A DNA stretch of 64,000 nt from assembly GCA_021799355.1 (NCBI GenBank), contig JAJZAQ010000007.1, forward strand, positions 20,354 to 84,353. The letters are read 5' to 3'. Source of the DNA: Pseudomonadota bacterium. GTDB lineage: Bacteria; Pseudomonadota; Gammaproteobacteria; Burkholderiales; Burkholderiaceae_C. Position numbers and translations under genes: made by a program. The notes under the pieces are model-generated. The model did no database searches and was not told the DNA's origin. It saw nothing but the letters and a program-made list of their open reading frames with translations. Of the stretch, positions 51,859 to 61,881 are shown in pieces (positions within the stretch are counted from its first letter, which is position 1; each line of letters opens with the position of its first letter).

Positions 51859-52491
51859 TTACTTTTTCCGCCCGATGCGGCTTTCCTCGCCACGCAGCAA
51901 TTTATCGATATTGCTGCGGTGCCGCCAGATGAGCAGCGCGCTGATGATGAGCAGCGCCAGCAGCAGCGCCGGATCGGTCGTCCACGCCAGCCCACCGCCG
52001 AACCAGTAGTAAAACGGCGCAAACACCGCCGCCACCAGCGCCGCTAGAGAGGAATAGCGGAAAAACCCGGCGACGATCAGCCAGGTGGCCAGCGTGGCCA
52101 GCCCCAGCCAGGGCTGGATGGCCAGCAGCACACCGGCGGCGGTCGCCACCCCCTTGCCGCCGCGGAAGCGGAAAAACACCGGGTACAGATGCCCTAGGAA
52201 CACCGCGACCGCGGCCAGGGCCACTCCCGGCGCGCCATAACCGAACGCATTGCTGAACGCGATGGCCAACACGACGGCGATCCAACCCTTGAGCGCATCG
52301 AGCAGCAGGGTGAGCGCGGCAGCGAGTTTGTTGCCACTGCGCAGCACGTTCGTCGCCCCGGGGTTGCCCGAACCGTAGCTGCGCGGATCGGCCATGCCCA
52401 TGGCGCGGCTGACGAGCACGGCAAACGACAGGGAGCCGAGCAGGTACGCCAACGCGGCCATGCCCAGTGCGGCAAGGGTCGAGAAATTCAT
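51859..52491 (-). CDS. plsY: glycerol-3-phosphate acyltransferase PlsY
   Basis: A 210-residue membrane acyltransferase that uses acyl-phosphate to make lysophosphatidate. It shows the three PlsY motifs: [34 protein letters not shown], and a late loop with RYSSLAAL. Five to seven membrane segments are apparent. The start is ATG 52491 ([11 protein letters not shown]). It lies 11 bp after the ybaK stop in the same direction and may be co-transcribed with it. Confidence 0.96.
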   Translation of the reverse strand: MNFSTLAALGMAALAYLLGSLSFAVLVSRAMGMADPRSYGSGNPGATNVLRSGNKLAAALTLLLDALKGWIAVVLAIAFSNAFGYGAPGVALAAVAVFLGHLYPVFFRFRGGKGVATAAGVLLAIQPWLGLATLATWLIVAGFFRYSSLAALVAAVFAPFYYWFGGGLAWTTDPALLLALLIISALLIWRHRSNIDKLLRGEESRIGRKK

Positions 52492-52502
52492 AAAACGTGA
52501 TT

Positions 52503-52994
52503 CTATGGGGGCACGGCACAGTCGACGGCCTGCGCTCCCAGCGCCGACTCCAGCACCGCCGGCGGCAGCCCGAGCAAATAGCCGCGCCGGCCGCCGTTGA
52601 TATACAGACGGTCCAGGGTGAGCACGGATCGCTCCACGACCACCGGCATGGGTTTGCGCACGCCAAACGGCGAGGTGCCGCCGACGAAATAGCCAGTGTG
52701 CCGCTGCGCCACGTCGGGCGCACACGGCACGATCTGCCGCGCTCCGAGAGCTCGGGCCAGCCGCCTGGTCGAGACCTCCCGATCGCCGTGCATCAGCACG
52801 AGCAACGGCCGCCTGGCCTCGTCCTCCATCACCAGGGTTTTGATCACCGCGTGCAACGGCAGACCCAGCGCCTGCGCCGCACGCTGCGCGCCACCGTGGT
52901 CGACATAGTCGTAGACGTGTTCGGAGTAGGCAATCCCGTGCGCACGCAGCCACTGCGTGGCCGGGGTCAGACTGACGTGGGGAGATTTGGCCAT
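52503..52994 (-). CDS. ybaK: Cys-tRNA(Pro)/Cys-tRNA(Cys) deacylase YbaK
   Basis: A 163-residue YbaK/EbsC protein that hydrolyses mischarged Cys-tRNA(Pro). Recognised from [32 protein letters not shown], the conserved Lys of the family (in VIKTLV), and [21 protein letters not shown]. Length fits the family (about 160). Start ATG 52994; the PHP gene diverges 38 bp upstream. Confidence 0.95.
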   Translation of the reverse strand: MAKSPHVSLTPATQWLRAHGIAYSEHVYDYVDHGGAQRAAQALGLPLHAVIKTLVMEDEARRPLLVLMHGDREVSTRRLARALGARQIVPCAPDVAQRHTGYFVGGTSPFGVRKPMPVVVERSVLTLDRLYINGGRRGYLLGLPPAVLESALGAQAVDCAVPP

Positions 52995-53032
52995 GCGCCG
53001 CAGTGTACGGGCCTGCTCCCTACAATGAACGG

Positions 53033-53884
53033 ATGTTTTCCCCTGCCCCGCGCAACGCCGATTTGCATTCGCATTCCACCGTGTCGGACGGCACGCTGCC
53101 GCCTGCGGCACTGGCGCAGCGCGCGCAGGCCAACGGCGTCGATCTGTGGGCGCTGACCGACCATGACGAACTCGGCGGGCTGGACGAGGCGCACCGTGCT
53201 GCCGCTGCGCTCGGCCTGCGCTTCGTTCCCGGGGTGGAGATTTCGGTGTCGTTCGCCGCGCAAACCGTGCACATCGTCGCGCTGGGCATCGACCCGCAGC
53301 ATGCACAGCTGCGCGCTGGCCTGCAGCAGATCCGCAGCGGCCGCGACCAGCGCGCCCGCGACATGGCGCACGACCTGGAGCAGCATCTGGGCCTGCGCGG
53401 GGTGTACGAAGGTGCGCTGCGCTACGCCGGCAACCCCGCGCTGCTGTCGCGCACCCATTTTGCCCGCTTTCTGGTCGAAAACGGCGTGTGCCGGCAAACC
53501 CACGAGGTATTCAGCCGCTTCCTCACCCCCGGCAAGCCGGGCTATGTCGAGCACACCTGGGCCACGCTGGACGAAGCGGTCGCCTGGATTGCCGCCGCCG
53601 GGGGGATTGCCGTGCTCGCCCACCCGGGCCGTTACCGTTACACCGAGGCCGAGGAATGGGCCTTGCTGGAACGCTTCCGGCAGCTGGGCGGACAGGGCAT
53701 CGAGGTCGTCACCGGCAGCCACACCGCGGCGCAGGCGCGCAAATACGCGGCGATCGCGCTGCAACTCGGTCTGTACGCCTCCCGCGGCTCGGATTTTCAC
53801 AGCCCGGGCGAAAGCGTCTGCGATCTGGGGCGTCTGCCGCCTCTGCCCGTGGATCTCGTTCCCGTCTGGGATTTACTGCATTGA
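53033..53884 (+). CDS. PHP-domain phosphoesterase (RNase AM / YciV-like)
   Basis: A 283-residue PHP-family metal-dependent phosphoesterase. Metal-ligand motifs are NADLHSHSTVSDGTL, LTDHDELGG, the Glu of VPGVEISV, VLAHPGRYR and GSDFHSP. The E. coli homologue (YciV/RNase AM) degrades 5' ends of RNA and acts on 3',5'-nucleotide bisphosphates. I chose ATG 53033; an upstream GTG adds 10 residues. It is followed after 11 bp by a YciO-type gene, the same neighbour pair as yciV-yciO in E. coli. Confidence 0.9.
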   Translation: MFSPAPRNADLHSHSTVSDGTLPPAALAQRAQANGVDLWALTDHDELGGLDEAHRAAAALGLRFVPGVEISVSFAAQTVHIVALGIDPQHAQLRAGLQQIRSGRDQRARDMAHDLEQHLGLRGVYEGALRYAGNPALLSRTHFARFLVENGVCRQTHEVFSRFLTPGKPGYVEHTWATLDEAVAWIAAAGGIAVLAHPGRYRYTEAEEWALLERFRQLGGQGIEVVTGSHTAAQARKYAAIALQLGLYASRGSDFHSPGESVCDLGRLPPLPVDLVPVWDLLH

Positions 53885-53895
53885 GGTCGCCGGAC

Positions 53896-54531
53896 ATGGC
53901 GCAATACTTCACCCTTCATCCGGACAACCCGCAGCTGCGGCTGGTCAAGCAGGCCGCTGCACTGCTGCACGGCGGTGCGGTTGCCACCATCCCCACCGAC
54001 TCCTCGTATGCCCTGGTCTGCCATCTCGACGACAAGACGGCCGTGCAGCGGCTGCGGCAGATCCGCCAGGTGGACGAACGCCATCACCTCACCCTGCTGT
54101 GCAGCGATCTGTCCGAGCTGGGCAACTACGCCCGGGTGGACAACCGCCAGTACCGCCTGATCCGCGCCTGCACCCCCGGGCCGTACACCTTCATTCTCGA
54201 AGCCACCAAGGAGGTGCCGCGACGCGTGTCGCACCCGTCGCGCAAAACCATCGGCGTGCGCGTGCCGCAAAACGCCGTGGCACACGCCCTGCTGGTGGAA
54301 ATGGCGCAGCCGCTGCTGGCAACCACGCTGATCCTGCCGGGGGAGGAACATCCCTTGAACGACGCACAGGACATCCGCGACCGGCTGGAACGCCAGATCG
54401 ATTTGATTCTCGACGCCGGCCCCTGCCCGAGCGAGCCGACCACCGTGGTCGATCTGTGCGGTGCCGAGCCGGTGGTGGTGCGCATCGGCCGCGGGCCGCT
54501 GGAGGCGCTGGGCATTCCGTCGCTGCAATAG
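53896..54531 (+). CDS. YciO/Sua5/YrdC family protein
   Basis: A 211-residue protein with the YrdC double-stranded RNA-binding fold: GGAVATIPTDSSYALVC, then CTPGPYTFILEATKEVPRRV and KTIGVRVPQNAV. It resembles YciO more than TsaC: the insertion EEHPLNDAQDIRDRLERQIDLILDAG is typical. YciO can act weakly in the threonylcarbamoyl-AMP reaction of t6A synthesis, but its main role is unclear. It sits directly behind the RNase AM-like gene. Confidence 0.9.
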   Translation: MAQYFTLHPDNPQLRLVKQAAALLHGGAVATIPTDSSYALVCHLDDKTAVQRLRQIRQVDERHHLTLLCSDLSELGNYARVDNRQYRLIRACTPGPYTFILEATKEVPRRVSHPSRKTIGVRVPQNAVAHALLVEMAQPLLATTLILPGEEHPLNDAQDIRDRLERQIDLILDAGPCPSEPTTVVDLCGAEPVVVRIGRGPLEALGIPSLQ

Positions 54532-54631
54532 GGGTTGGCGTGCCCGTGGCCGGTGCGCTGCTGCCGTACCGGCACGTGGGACATCCCGGCATCTTCGGCC
54601 CTTCCTCCCGTTCCCTTCCTACAATCCGCGC

Positions 54632-55291
54632 ATGGATCAACTCATTCAGGCCGTCACCGTCTATGCCCTGCCGGTGTTGTTTGCCATCACCCTGCACGAG
54701 GCGGCGCACGGCTACGCGGCGCGTTACTTCGGTGACAACACCGCGTACATGATGGGGCGGGTGTCGCTCAACCCCATGCGGCACATCGACCTCATCGGCA
54801 CCATCCTGGTTCCGCTGATTCTGTACTTCGCCACGTCGGGCGCGTTTTTGTTCGGCTACGCCAAGCCCGTGCCGGTGAATTTCTCCCGGCTGCGCAACCC
54901 CAAGAGCGACATGATCTGGGTCGCGCTGGCCGGGCCGGCGTCCAACTTCGTCCAGGCCTTTCTCTGGGGACTGCTGCTCGTCGCGCTGCACGCCTTGGCG
55001 GTTCGGGAAATCTATTTTTACGACGTCGCCCAGGCCGGCATTGTGGTCAACCTGGTGATGTTCGTCTTCAACCTGTTTCCGCTGCCGCCGCTCGACGGCG
55101 GGCGTATCTTGGTCGGTTTGCTGCCGGTGCGTCAGGCCATCGCGCTGTCGCGTATCGAGCCCTACGGCTTTTTCATCGTCATGGCGCTGGTGCTCACCGG
55201 CATCGTGACCACGTTCTGGCTCACCCCGCTGATGGCCTTGTCGATGCAGGCGCTCAAGCTCCTGCTCAGCCCGTTCCAGATGCTGCTGTGA
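54632..55291 (+). CDS. site-2 protease family (peptidase M50) membrane protein
   Basis: A 219-residue integral membrane zinc protease. The HEAAH motif (TLHEAAHGYAAR, near residue 22) and the third ligand region NLFPLPPLDGGRILVGLLP are both present, so the active site looks intact. It has five or six membrane segments and no PDZ domain, unlike RseP. Family members near trpS and yciO-type genes are common in betaproteobacteria; the substrate is unknown. Confidence 0.92.
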   Translation: MDQLIQAVTVYALPVLFAITLHEAAHGYAARYFGDNTAYMMGRVSLNPMRHIDLIGTILVPLILYFATSGAFLFGYAKPVPVNFSRLRNPKSDMIWVALAGPASNFVQAFLWGLLLVALHALAVREIYFYDVAQAGIVVNLVMFVFNLFPLPPLDGGRILVGLLPVRQAIALSRIEPYGFFIVMALVLTGIVTTFWLTPLMALSMQALKLLLSPFQMLL

Positions 55292-55334
55292 GCCGCTGGG
55301 CCGTCGCCCCCGATCCGCCGCTTTTCCCGTGTCC

Positions 55335-56564
55335 ATGACTTCGACCGCTTCCGTCTCCACCGTGCCCCCTTCCGACGACCGTGTGCTCTCCGGCATGCGC
55401 CCTACCGGCGCGCTGCATCTGGGCCACTACCACGGCGCGCTGAAAAACTGGGTGCAGCTGCAGAACACGCACCGCTGCTTTTTTTTCGTCGCCGACTGGC
55501 ATGCGCTGACCACGCACTACGAAACGCCGGAAACCATCGCCTCGCACACCACCGAAATGGTCATCGACTGGCTGGCCGCGGGGGTCGATCCGGCCAAGGC
55601 GACGCTGTTCGTGCAAAGCCGGGTCCTCGAACATGCCGAGCTGTTTCTGCTGCTGGGCATGGGCACCCCGCTGTCCTGGCTGGAACGCGTGCCGACCTAC
55701 AAAGACCAGATCGCCAACCTCAAAGACAAGGATCTGACCACCTACGGTTTTCTCGGCTATCCGCTGTTGCAGGCCGCGGACATCCTGATCTACCTGGCGC
55801 GTTACGTGCCGGTGGGCGCCGACCAGATCCCGCACATCGAGATGAGCCGCGAGATCGCCCGGCGGTTCAACAATCTGTACGGCAAAGACCCGCAAATCGA
55901 GGCCCAGGCACGTGCTGCCGCAGCCAAACTCCCCGAGGATGTGCGGCAGCAATACCATGCGCTGCGCCGCGCCGCCGATCAGGAGGGGTTGACGGAAAAA
56001 CGCGACGAGGCACGCCAACTCATCGCCGCGAGCAAGCTCTCCCGGGCGGAGAAGGATGCGCTGCGCGCCCAGCTCGGCGGCGGCCGCAGGCAGATCCTGC
56101 GTGAACCCGAAGTCCTGCTCACCCCGGAGTCCAAACTCCCCGGTCTCGACGGGCGCAAGATGTCCAAAAGCTATGGCAACGCCATCGCCATCCGCGAGGA
56201 ACGCGCCAGCGTCGAACACAAAGTCAGGCGCATGCCCACCGACCCGGCGCGGGTCAAGCGCACCGACCCCGGCAATCCCGAACGCTGCCCGGTCTGGCAA
56301 TTCCACCTGGCGTATTCGGATGCGCCCACGCGGGAATGGGTGCAACGCGGTTGCACCACGGCGGGCATCGGCTGCCTGGAGTGCAAACAGCCGGTGATCG
56401 ACGCCATTTTGCGCGAGCAGCAGCCGATGCTCGAACGCGCGCAGCCCTACCTCGACAACCCGCGGCTGGTCCGCGACATTCTCGCCGACGGCTGCGACAA
56501 GGCCCGAGCCGTGGCGCAGCAAACCATGCAGACCGTGCGCGATGCCATGGGGCTCAAAGGCTGA
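55335..56564 (+). CDS. trpS: tryptophanyl-tRNA synthetase TrpS
   Basis: A 409-residue class I synthetase. The HIGH-type motif is GALHLGHYHGAL (about residues 27-38) and the KMSKS loop is GRKMSKSYGN (about 276-285). Between them YPLLQAADILIYLARYVPVGADQIPH is characteristic of TrpRS. An insert and a short Cys-containing region (GIGCLECKQPV) make it longer than E. coli TrpS (334), as usual in this lineage. Start at ATG 55335; a GTG six bases earlier is possible. Convergent with the DedA gene, 8 bp apart. Confidence 0.96.
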   Translation: MTSTASVSTVPPSDDRVLSGMRPTGALHLGHYHGALKNWVQLQNTHRCFFFVADWHALTTHYETPETIASHTTEMVIDWLAAGVDPAKATLFVQSRVLEHAELFLLLGMGTPLSWLERVPTYKDQIANLKDKDLTTYGFLGYPLLQAADILIYLARYVPVGADQIPHIEMSREIARRFNNLYGKDPQIEAQARAAAAKLPEDVRQQYHALRRAADQEGLTEKRDEARQLIAASKLSRAEKDALRAQLGGGRRQILREPEVLLTPESKLPGLDGRKMSKSYGNAIAIREERASVEHKVRRMPTDPARVKRTDPGNPERCPVWQFHLAYSDAPTREWVQRGCTTAGIGCLECKQPVIDAILREQQPMLERAQPYLDNPRLVRDILADGCDKARAVAQQTMQTVRDAMGLKG

Positions 56565-56572
56565 ACGCCGGG

Positions 56573-57124
56573 TCAGCGTCTGCGCCGCCAGCGTCGCACC
56601 GCCCAAGCGACGGTGAACGCGACGACCACCACGGCGAGCAGGAGTTCTTCCCCGAATTGCACACGCGCGGCCACCGCCGCGAGTGTCGCGCCAAAAAACC
56701 AGCCCAGCGCGGTGATCAGCGGCGCCCACAGCAACGCGCCGATGGCGTTGAAGACGATGAACCGCAGCGGCGGCACGCCGGCCACACCGATCAGCACCGG
56801 CCCGGCGATGCGCATGCCGTAAAGAAAACGCACGCTGATGATCGCCCAGTGCGCATGACGCTGCAGCATCGCCTGCACCCGCGGCAAATGCGCCTGCAGC
56901 TGCGGGTAGCGGGCGAGCAATTGCGGCCCGAACCAGCGGCCGAGAAAAAAGAAGGTTTGATCGCCCAAGGTCGCCGCCAGCGCCGCCACACCGACGACCA
57001 GCGGCCACTCCAGCCAGCCGCGCTGCGCGCCGTACCCGGCAAACAACAGCACCGTCTCACCCTCGGCAAACGCGCCCAGGGCGACGGCAGCGTAGCCGTA
57101 TTGCCTGACGAGTTCTTCGACCAT
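56573..57124 (-). CDS. DedA family membrane protein
   Basis: A 183-residue DedA/SNARE-associated family protein, recognised from YGYAAVALGAFAEGETVLLFAGYGAQRGWL, the core GDQTFFFLGRWFG and RFLYGMRIAGPVLIGVAGVPPLRFIVFNAIGALLWA. Members have been linked to undecaprenyl-phosphate or phospholipid flipping. The ATG is about 11 bases from an intrinsic terminator stem, so its 5' leader is either very short or formed by read-through from csp. Confidence 0.9.
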   Translation of the reverse strand: MVEELVRQYGYAAVALGAFAEGETVLLFAGYGAQRGWLEWPLVVGVAALAATLGDQTFFFLGRWFGPQLLARYPQLQAHLPRVQAMLQRHAHWAIISVRFLYGMRIAGPVLIGVAGVPPLRFIVFNAIGALLWAPLITALGWFFGATLAAVAARVQFGEELLLAVVVVAFTVAWAVRRWRRRR

Positions 57125-57134
57125 GTCCCAAGCG

Positions 57135-57158
57135 CAAAAAAACCGGCCGAAGCCGGTT
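57135..57158 (-). terminator. TTCG-loop intrinsic terminator between csp and the DedA gene
   Basis: Read leftward, AACCGGC-TTCG-GCCGGTT is a 7-bp stem with a stable TTCG tetraloop, followed by a run of T residues. It ends the csp transcript and lies just upstream of the DedA start codon. Confidence 0.8.
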
Positions 57159-57291
57159 GTGCGCTGTTTGCCGCTTTCGAACCCGCGTCGGGCGCCGACA
57201 AGGGCGGGACGCGGAGTCGCTCAGACCGACAGAGCGGATCTCAAGAGAACACTTGAAAGAGGACTCGACGAGATCTCATAGCGGCCGCTTA

Positions 57292-57346
57292 CAGCGGGCT
57301 CAGAGCGGGCTCAGAGCGCGCTCTCAGAGCGTGCTCACAGCGGGCG
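57292..57346. repeat. five degenerate tandem copies of an 11-13 bp unit
   Basis: Units beginning CAGAGCG or CAGCGGG and ending GCT repeat five times (starts 57292, 57301, 57312, 57325, 57336). The last two units reach into the csp stop codon, so the array makes up the start of the csp 3' untranslated region. Several units contain the self-complementary core AGCGCGCT or near it. It may form RNA structure or be a slippage-prone repeat. Confidence 0.6.
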
Positions 57347-57538
57347 GATCGCCGAAGCCTGCGGGCCTTTGGGGCCGGCTTTGACGGTGAATTCCACGCG
57401 CTGGTTTTCCTGCAGCGTGCGGAAACCCTTGGCCTGGATTTCAGAAAAATGCGCAAACAGATCTTCGCCGCCTTCGTCGGGCTTGATGAAACCGAAGCCC
57501 TTGGACTCATTGAACCATTTCACAGTACCGGTAGCCAT
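57335..57538 (-). CDS. cold-shock domain protein (CspA family)
   Basis: A 67-residue CspA-type nucleic-acid binding protein with RNP1 KGFGFIKP and RNP2 LFAHFSEI (usual form VFVHFSAI), and the standard start [16 protein letters not shown]. It binds single-stranded RNA and acts as an RNA chaperone. AAAGG lies seven bases before the ATG. A leader of more than 100 nt is likely. Which of several paralogues it is cannot be told from sequence. Confidence 0.95.
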   Translation of the reverse strand: MATGTVKWFNESKGFGFIKPDEGGEDLFAHFSEIQAKGFRTLQENQRVEFTVKAGPKGPQASAIRPL

Positions 57539-57909
57539 GAATCAACCTTTAAAGAAAAAAGAGAAAAGTGCAAATCTTCAACAAGCCCGGAAAATCACAA
57601 CTGTGAAACCGTCACAAGCCACCCCGTAAGAAGAAGGCAGGCACTTGTTTCGACTGCCCTTCAACTATACACGCAAAAACTTCCGGCAAGCGACAATTGC
57701 GCGCCGGACAAAACCGCCGCAGCTTCGCGCCACGGTGCCACGCCGGGTTTGCGCAGACAATAAGCCCGGTGGCATCCCCGCGCGGGATTTGGCGGTTCTG
57801 CTTCGTCAGGGGATGAACCCGCCTGGCGCCATCCGCCCGCTGCGGCTGCGCAAAACGCCACAGCACATTTGCCGGTTTTGTCAACTCTGTTGTTCAACCC
57901 TCTGTTTTT
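57539..57909. other. 371-bp intergenic region between csp and ribF
   Basis: It holds the leader of the leftward csp gene and whatever promoter drives the rightward ribF gene. The csp-proximal 120 bases are A/T-rich compared with the rest. A weak leftward -10 (TATAGT, 57664-57669) would give a csp leader of about 118 nt; no good -35 is seen. No coding frame, tRNA or riboswitch was recognised, and ribF lacks a clear ribosome site. Confidence 0.4.
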
Positions 57910-58881
57910 ATGCGTGTTTTTCGAGGTTTTCAGCACCGCGCACTGGCGTCGGAAACGGCGCTGACCATTGGCAATTTCGATGGCATGCATCGCGGCCATC
58001 AGGCCATGCTGCGGCATCTGCTGCGCGTCGCCCGCGCCCGCCAGCTCGTGCCCACGGTGCTGACCTTCGAGCCGCACCCGCGTGATTTTTTTGCAACACG
58101 CTCAGGGCGGACGGCGCAGGCACCGGCGCATATTTCCACCCTGCGCGACAAATTGTGTGCATTACGCGACGTCGGCGTGGAGCAGGTCGTGGTGTTGCGT
58201 TTTGACCAGCGCATCGCCGAACTGACGCCGCAGGACTTCGTCGAGCGCATCGTGCTGCAGGGCCTGCATGCACGCTACGTGCTGGTGGGGGATGATTTTC
58301 GCTTCGGCACCGCGCGCAGCGGCGATTTTTCCACCCTGTCCGCTGTACTCACCGCCGCTGGTGCCCAGGCCGAACGCCTGCCTGCAGTCCGGCAGTCCGA
58401 TTTGCGTATTTCCAGCTCAGCGGTGCGCGACGCGCTGCAGGCCGGCGACCTGCAGACTGCGCAGTTACTCCTCGGCCGCCCCTACGCCATCTCCGGCCAT
58501 GTCATCCACGGCGCCAAGCTGGGACGGCAACTGGGTTTTCCCACGCTGAATCTGCGCTTTGACCGCGCCCGTCCGGCGCTGGCCGGCGTGTTCGTCGCAC
58601 AGGTCCACGGCCTGGTTGCACAGGCGCTGCCAGCGGTGGCCAGCCTGGGAACCCGCCCGGCCGTCGAAACCGACGGGCGCATGCTGCTCGAAGTGCACGT
58701 GTTCGATTGGAGCGGCGACGCCTACGGTAAACTTGTCAAAGTGGATCTGCTGCACAAATTGCGCGACGAGGCGCACTATCCCGACCTTGCCCGCCTCACC
58801 GCTGCCATTGCGCAGGACTGTGCGCAGGCGCGCGCCTGGTTTGCCCGGTTTGCGCGCCAGACGACCCGCGACCGAATTTGA
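57910..58881 (+). CDS. ribF: bifunctional riboflavin kinase / FAD synthetase RibF
   Basis: A 323-residue enzyme that makes FMN and then FAD. The N-terminal adenylyltransferase has LTIGNFDGMHRGHQAML (near residues 18-34), FEPHPRDFF and the ISSSAVRDALQAGDL segment; the C-terminal kinase has HGAKLGRQLGFPTLNL and LLEVHVFDW. The arrangement ribF-ileS-lspA is conserved across proteobacteria. The start codon has no evident ribosome site, but the N-terminus matches family length. Confidence 0.96.
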   Translation: MRVFRGFQHRALASETALTIGNFDGMHRGHQAMLRHLLRVARARQLVPTVLTFEPHPRDFFATRSGRTAQAPAHISTLRDKLCALRDVGVEQVVVLRFDQRIAELTPQDFVERIVLQGLHARYVLVGDDFRFGTARSGDFSTLSAVLTAAGAQAERLPAVRQSDLRISSSAVRDALQAGDLQTAQLLLGRPYAISGHVIHGAKLGRQLGFPTLNLRFDRARPALAGVFVAQVHGLVAQALPAVASLGTRPAVETDGRMLLEVHVFDWSGDAYGKLVKVDLLHKLRDEAHYPDLARLTAAIAQDCAQARAWFARFARQTTRDRI

Positions 58882-58990
58882 TCTCCGGCGTCCCGCATCG
58901 TGCGCCGTGCGCTGACGCCGCATGGCGCCGGATTGACTGTCGTTTTTCCCATCCGCGTCATTTGCACGCGCTGCTTCGCCCGCTATTTTC

Positions 58991-61873
58991 ATGGATCAGC
59001 CCTCCGCTCCGAGCGACAAGCCCGACTATCGCCACACCCTCAATCTGCCGGATACGCCGTTCCCGATGCGCGGCGATCTGCCCAAGCGCGAGCCGCAGTG
59101 GATCGAAGACTGGAACGACACCGGGCTGTACCAGCGCCTGCGCGACGCCCGCGCCGGTCGCCCCAAGTTCGTGCTGCACGACGGCCCGCCGTATGCCAAC
59201 GGCCAGATCCACATGGGGCATGCGGTGAACAAAATTCTCAAGGACATGATCGTCAAGTCGCGTCAGCTCGCCGGCTTCGACGCACCCTATGTGCCCGGGT
59301 GGGACTGCCACGGCCTGCCGATCGAAAATGCCATCGAAAAACAGTTCGGCCGCTGCCTGCCGCGAGACGACATGCAGGCCAGGAGCCGGGCGTACGCCAC
59401 GGCGCAAATCGCCCAGCAGATGGCCGATTTCAAGCGTCTGGGCGTGCTCGGTGACTGGGAGCATCCGTACCGCACCATGGACTTCGCCAACGAAGCGGCG
59501 GAGATTCGCGCGTTCAAGCGGGTGATCGAGCGCGGCTTCGTTTACCGCGGCCTCAAGCCCGTGTACTGGTGTTTCGACTGCGGCTCGTCGCTGGCCGAGT
59601 TCGAAATCGAGTACCACGACAAAACCTCGCAGACCCTGGACGTGGCCTTCGCCGCCGACGACCCGCAGGCGCTGGCTGCGGCGTTCGGCCTGCCGCCGCT
59701 GCCCGCCCCGGCCAAACCGGCGTTTGCGGTCATCTGGACGACCACCGCCTGGACCATCCCGGCCAACCAGGCGCTCAACCTCAATCCGCAGCTCGACTAC
59801 GCGCTGGTCGACACCCCGCGCGGCTACCTGGTGCTGGCGGCTTCGCTGGTCGACGCCTGCCTGCAGCGCTACGGCCTAGCCGGACAGGTGGTCGCGACAG
59901 TCAAGGGGCAGGCGCTTTCCGGGCTGAACTTCCGCCACCCGCTGTACGACGTCGACGCCGGCTACCGCCGGCTGTCGCCGGTGTATCTGGCCGATTACGC
60001 CACCGCGGAGGACGGCACCGGCATCGTCCACTCCTCCCCGGCGTATGGGGTGGAGGATTTCAATTCGTGCGTGGCGCACGGCATGTCGACGCAGGACATC
60101 CTCAACCCGGTGCAGGGCGATGGCCATTACGCCGCCGATTTCCCGTTGTTCGGCGGGCAGAACATCTGGAAGGCCGTACCGCACATCATCGATGCGCTGC
60201 GTCAGGCCGACCGGCTGCTGGCCACTGCGCCGCTCGTGCACAGCTACCCGCACTGCTGGCGACACAAAGTCCCGGTGATCTACCGCGCCGCGGCGCAATG
60301 GTTCATCCGCATGGACGAGGGCGAAGGCGTGTTCACCCGGGACAAGGCGCCCAAAACCCTGCGGCAGATGGCGCTCGAAGCCATCGAGCAGACGCAGTTT
60401 TACCCGGAAAACGGCAAGGCACGGCTGCACGACATGATCGCCAACCGGCCCGACTGGTGCATCAGCCGGCAGCGCAGCTGGGGTGTGCCGATTCCCTTCC
60501 TGCTGCACAACGGCAGCGGCGAGCTCCATCCGAAGACGATGGAAATTCTCGACGTCGCCGCCGAAATGATCGAGCGCGGCGGCATCGAAGCCTGGAGCAA
60601 AGCCAGCACCGAGGACATCCTGCATCGCGTCGGCTGCGCGCACGACGCGGCGCATTACACCAAGAGCAGCGACATTCTCGAAGTCTGGTTCGACTCGGGG
60701 ACGACGCACACCACCGTGCTGCACGGCAGCCACGCCGACGCCGGGCATGACGACGGCGGCCCCGAGGCCGACCTCTACCTCGAAGGCCATGACCAGCACC
60801 GCGGCTGGTTCCACTCCTCGCTGCTGACGGCCTGCGCGATGTACGGTCGCGCGCCCTACAAGGCGCTGCTCACCCATGGTTTCACCGTCGATGCGCAGGG
60901 ACGCAAAATGAGCAAGTCGCTGGGCAACGGTGTCGATCCGATCCAGGCCAGCAACAAGCTCGGCGCGGAAATCGTGCGGCTGTGGGTCGCCTCCGCCGAT
61001 TACTCCGGCGACATCGCCGGCGACGACAAAATTTTCGCCCGTGTGGTCGACGCCTACCGCCGCATCCGCAACACCCTGCGCTTCCTGCTCGCCAACACCA
61101 GCGATTTCGACCCGCAGCAGCACGCCGTGCCGCTGGGCCAGATGTTCGAACTCGACCGCTGGGCGCTGGCGCACGCGCAGCAGTTGCAAACCACCTTTCT
61201 GGCGCACTACGACCGGTACGAATTTCACCCCGTCGTCGCCAAACTGCAGGTGTACTGCTCGGAAGACCTCGGAGCGTTTTACCTCGACGTGCTCAAAGAC
61301 CGCCTCTACACCACGCCGGCCTCCGGCCTGCCGCGGCGCAGCGCGCAAACCGCGCTGTGGCACATCACCCAGGCGCTGCTGCGCTGGATGGCGCCGTTTC
61401 TCAGCTTCACCGCCGAGGAAGCCTGGAGCCTGGTGGGGGACGGCCAGAGCATTTTCACCACGACGTACTGGCAATGGCCGCAGCAGGACGACGCCGCGCC
61501 GCTGCTCGACCGCTGGTCGCGCATCCGCGCCGTGCGCGAAACCGTGAACAAGCAGATCGAAGCCTTGCGTGCGCAAGGCCAGATCGGCGCCTCGCTGCAG
61601 GCCGAAGTCGATGTGTACGCCCCGCCTGCGGAATTCGCCCTGCTCTCGCTGCTGGGCGATGATTTGCGCTTCGTGTTCATCACCTCGCGCGCCACGCTGC
61701 ATGCGGCGCAGGAGGGCGAACTGCGCATCGCCGTCACGCCGACGGCACACGCCAAATGCGAACGCTGCTGGCACTGGCGCGCCGACGTCGATGCCGACCC
61801 GGCACACCCCGGCCTGTGCGGTCGCTGCGTCAGCAATCTGTACGGCGCCGGCGAGCCGCGGCACGTCGCCTGA
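58991..61873 (+). CDS. ileS: isoleucyl-tRNA synthetase IleS
   Basis: A 960-residue class I synthetase of the bacterial type. The HIGH motif is [13 protein letters not shown] and the KMSKS loop is [12 protein letters not shown]. The editing domain shows [19 protein letters not shown]. The C-terminal zinc module is CERCWHWR followed by [10 protein letters not shown]. Length is close to E. coli IleS (938). It lies 109 bp after ribF and 8 bp before lspA, as expected for this operon. Confidence 0.98.
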   Translation: MDQPSAPSDKPDYRHTLNLPDTPFPMRGDLPKREPQWIEDWNDTGLYQRLRDARAGRPKFVLHDGPPYANGQIHMGHAVNKILKDMIVKSRQLAGFDAPYVPGWDCHGLPIENAIEKQFGRCLPRDDMQARSRAYATAQIAQQMADFKRLGVLGDWEHPYRTMDFANEAAEIRAFKRVIERGFVYRGLKPVYWCFDCGSSLAEFEIEYHDKTSQTLDVAFAADDPQALAAAFGLPPLPAPAKPAFAVIWTTTAWTIPANQALNLNPQLDYALVDTPRGYLVLAASLVDACLQRYGLAGQVVATVKGQALSGLNFRHPLYDVDAGYRRLSPVYLADYATAEDGTGIVHSSPAYGVEDFNSCVAHGMSTQDILNPVQGDGHYAADFPLFGGQNIWKAVPHIIDALRQADRLLATAPLVHSYPHCWRHKVPVIYRAAAQWFIRMDEGEGVFTRDKAPKTLRQMALEAIEQTQFYPENGKARLHDMIANRPDWCISRQRSWGVPIPFLLHNGSGELHPKTMEILDVAAEMIERGGIEAWSKASTEDILHRVGCAHDAAHYTKSSDILEVWFDSGTTHTTVLHGSHADAGHDDGGPEADLYLEGHDQHRGWFHSSLLTACAMYGRAPYKALLTHGFTVDAQGRKMSKSLGNGVDPIQASNKLGAEIVRLWVASADYSGDIAGDDKIFARVVDAYRRIRNTLRFLLANTSDFDPQQHAVPLGQMFELDRWALAHAQQLQTTFLAHYDRYEFHPVVAKLQVYCSEDLGAFYLDVLKDRLYTTPASGLPRRSAQTALWHITQALLRWMAPFLSFTAEEAWSLVGDGQSIFTTTYWQWPQQDDAAPLLDRWSRIRAVRETVNKQIEALRAQGQIGASLQAEVDVYAPPAEFALLSLLGDDLRFVFITSRATLHAAQEGELRIAVTPTAHAKCERCWHWRADVDADPAHPGLCGRCVSNLYGAGEPRHVA

Positions 61874-61881
61874 GCCCGCCA

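Noticed and set aside
58882..58990. T-box or other leader upstream of ileS
   Set aside because: No specifier-loop, T-box sequence or terminator pair is visible, and T-boxes are not expected in betaproteobacteria.
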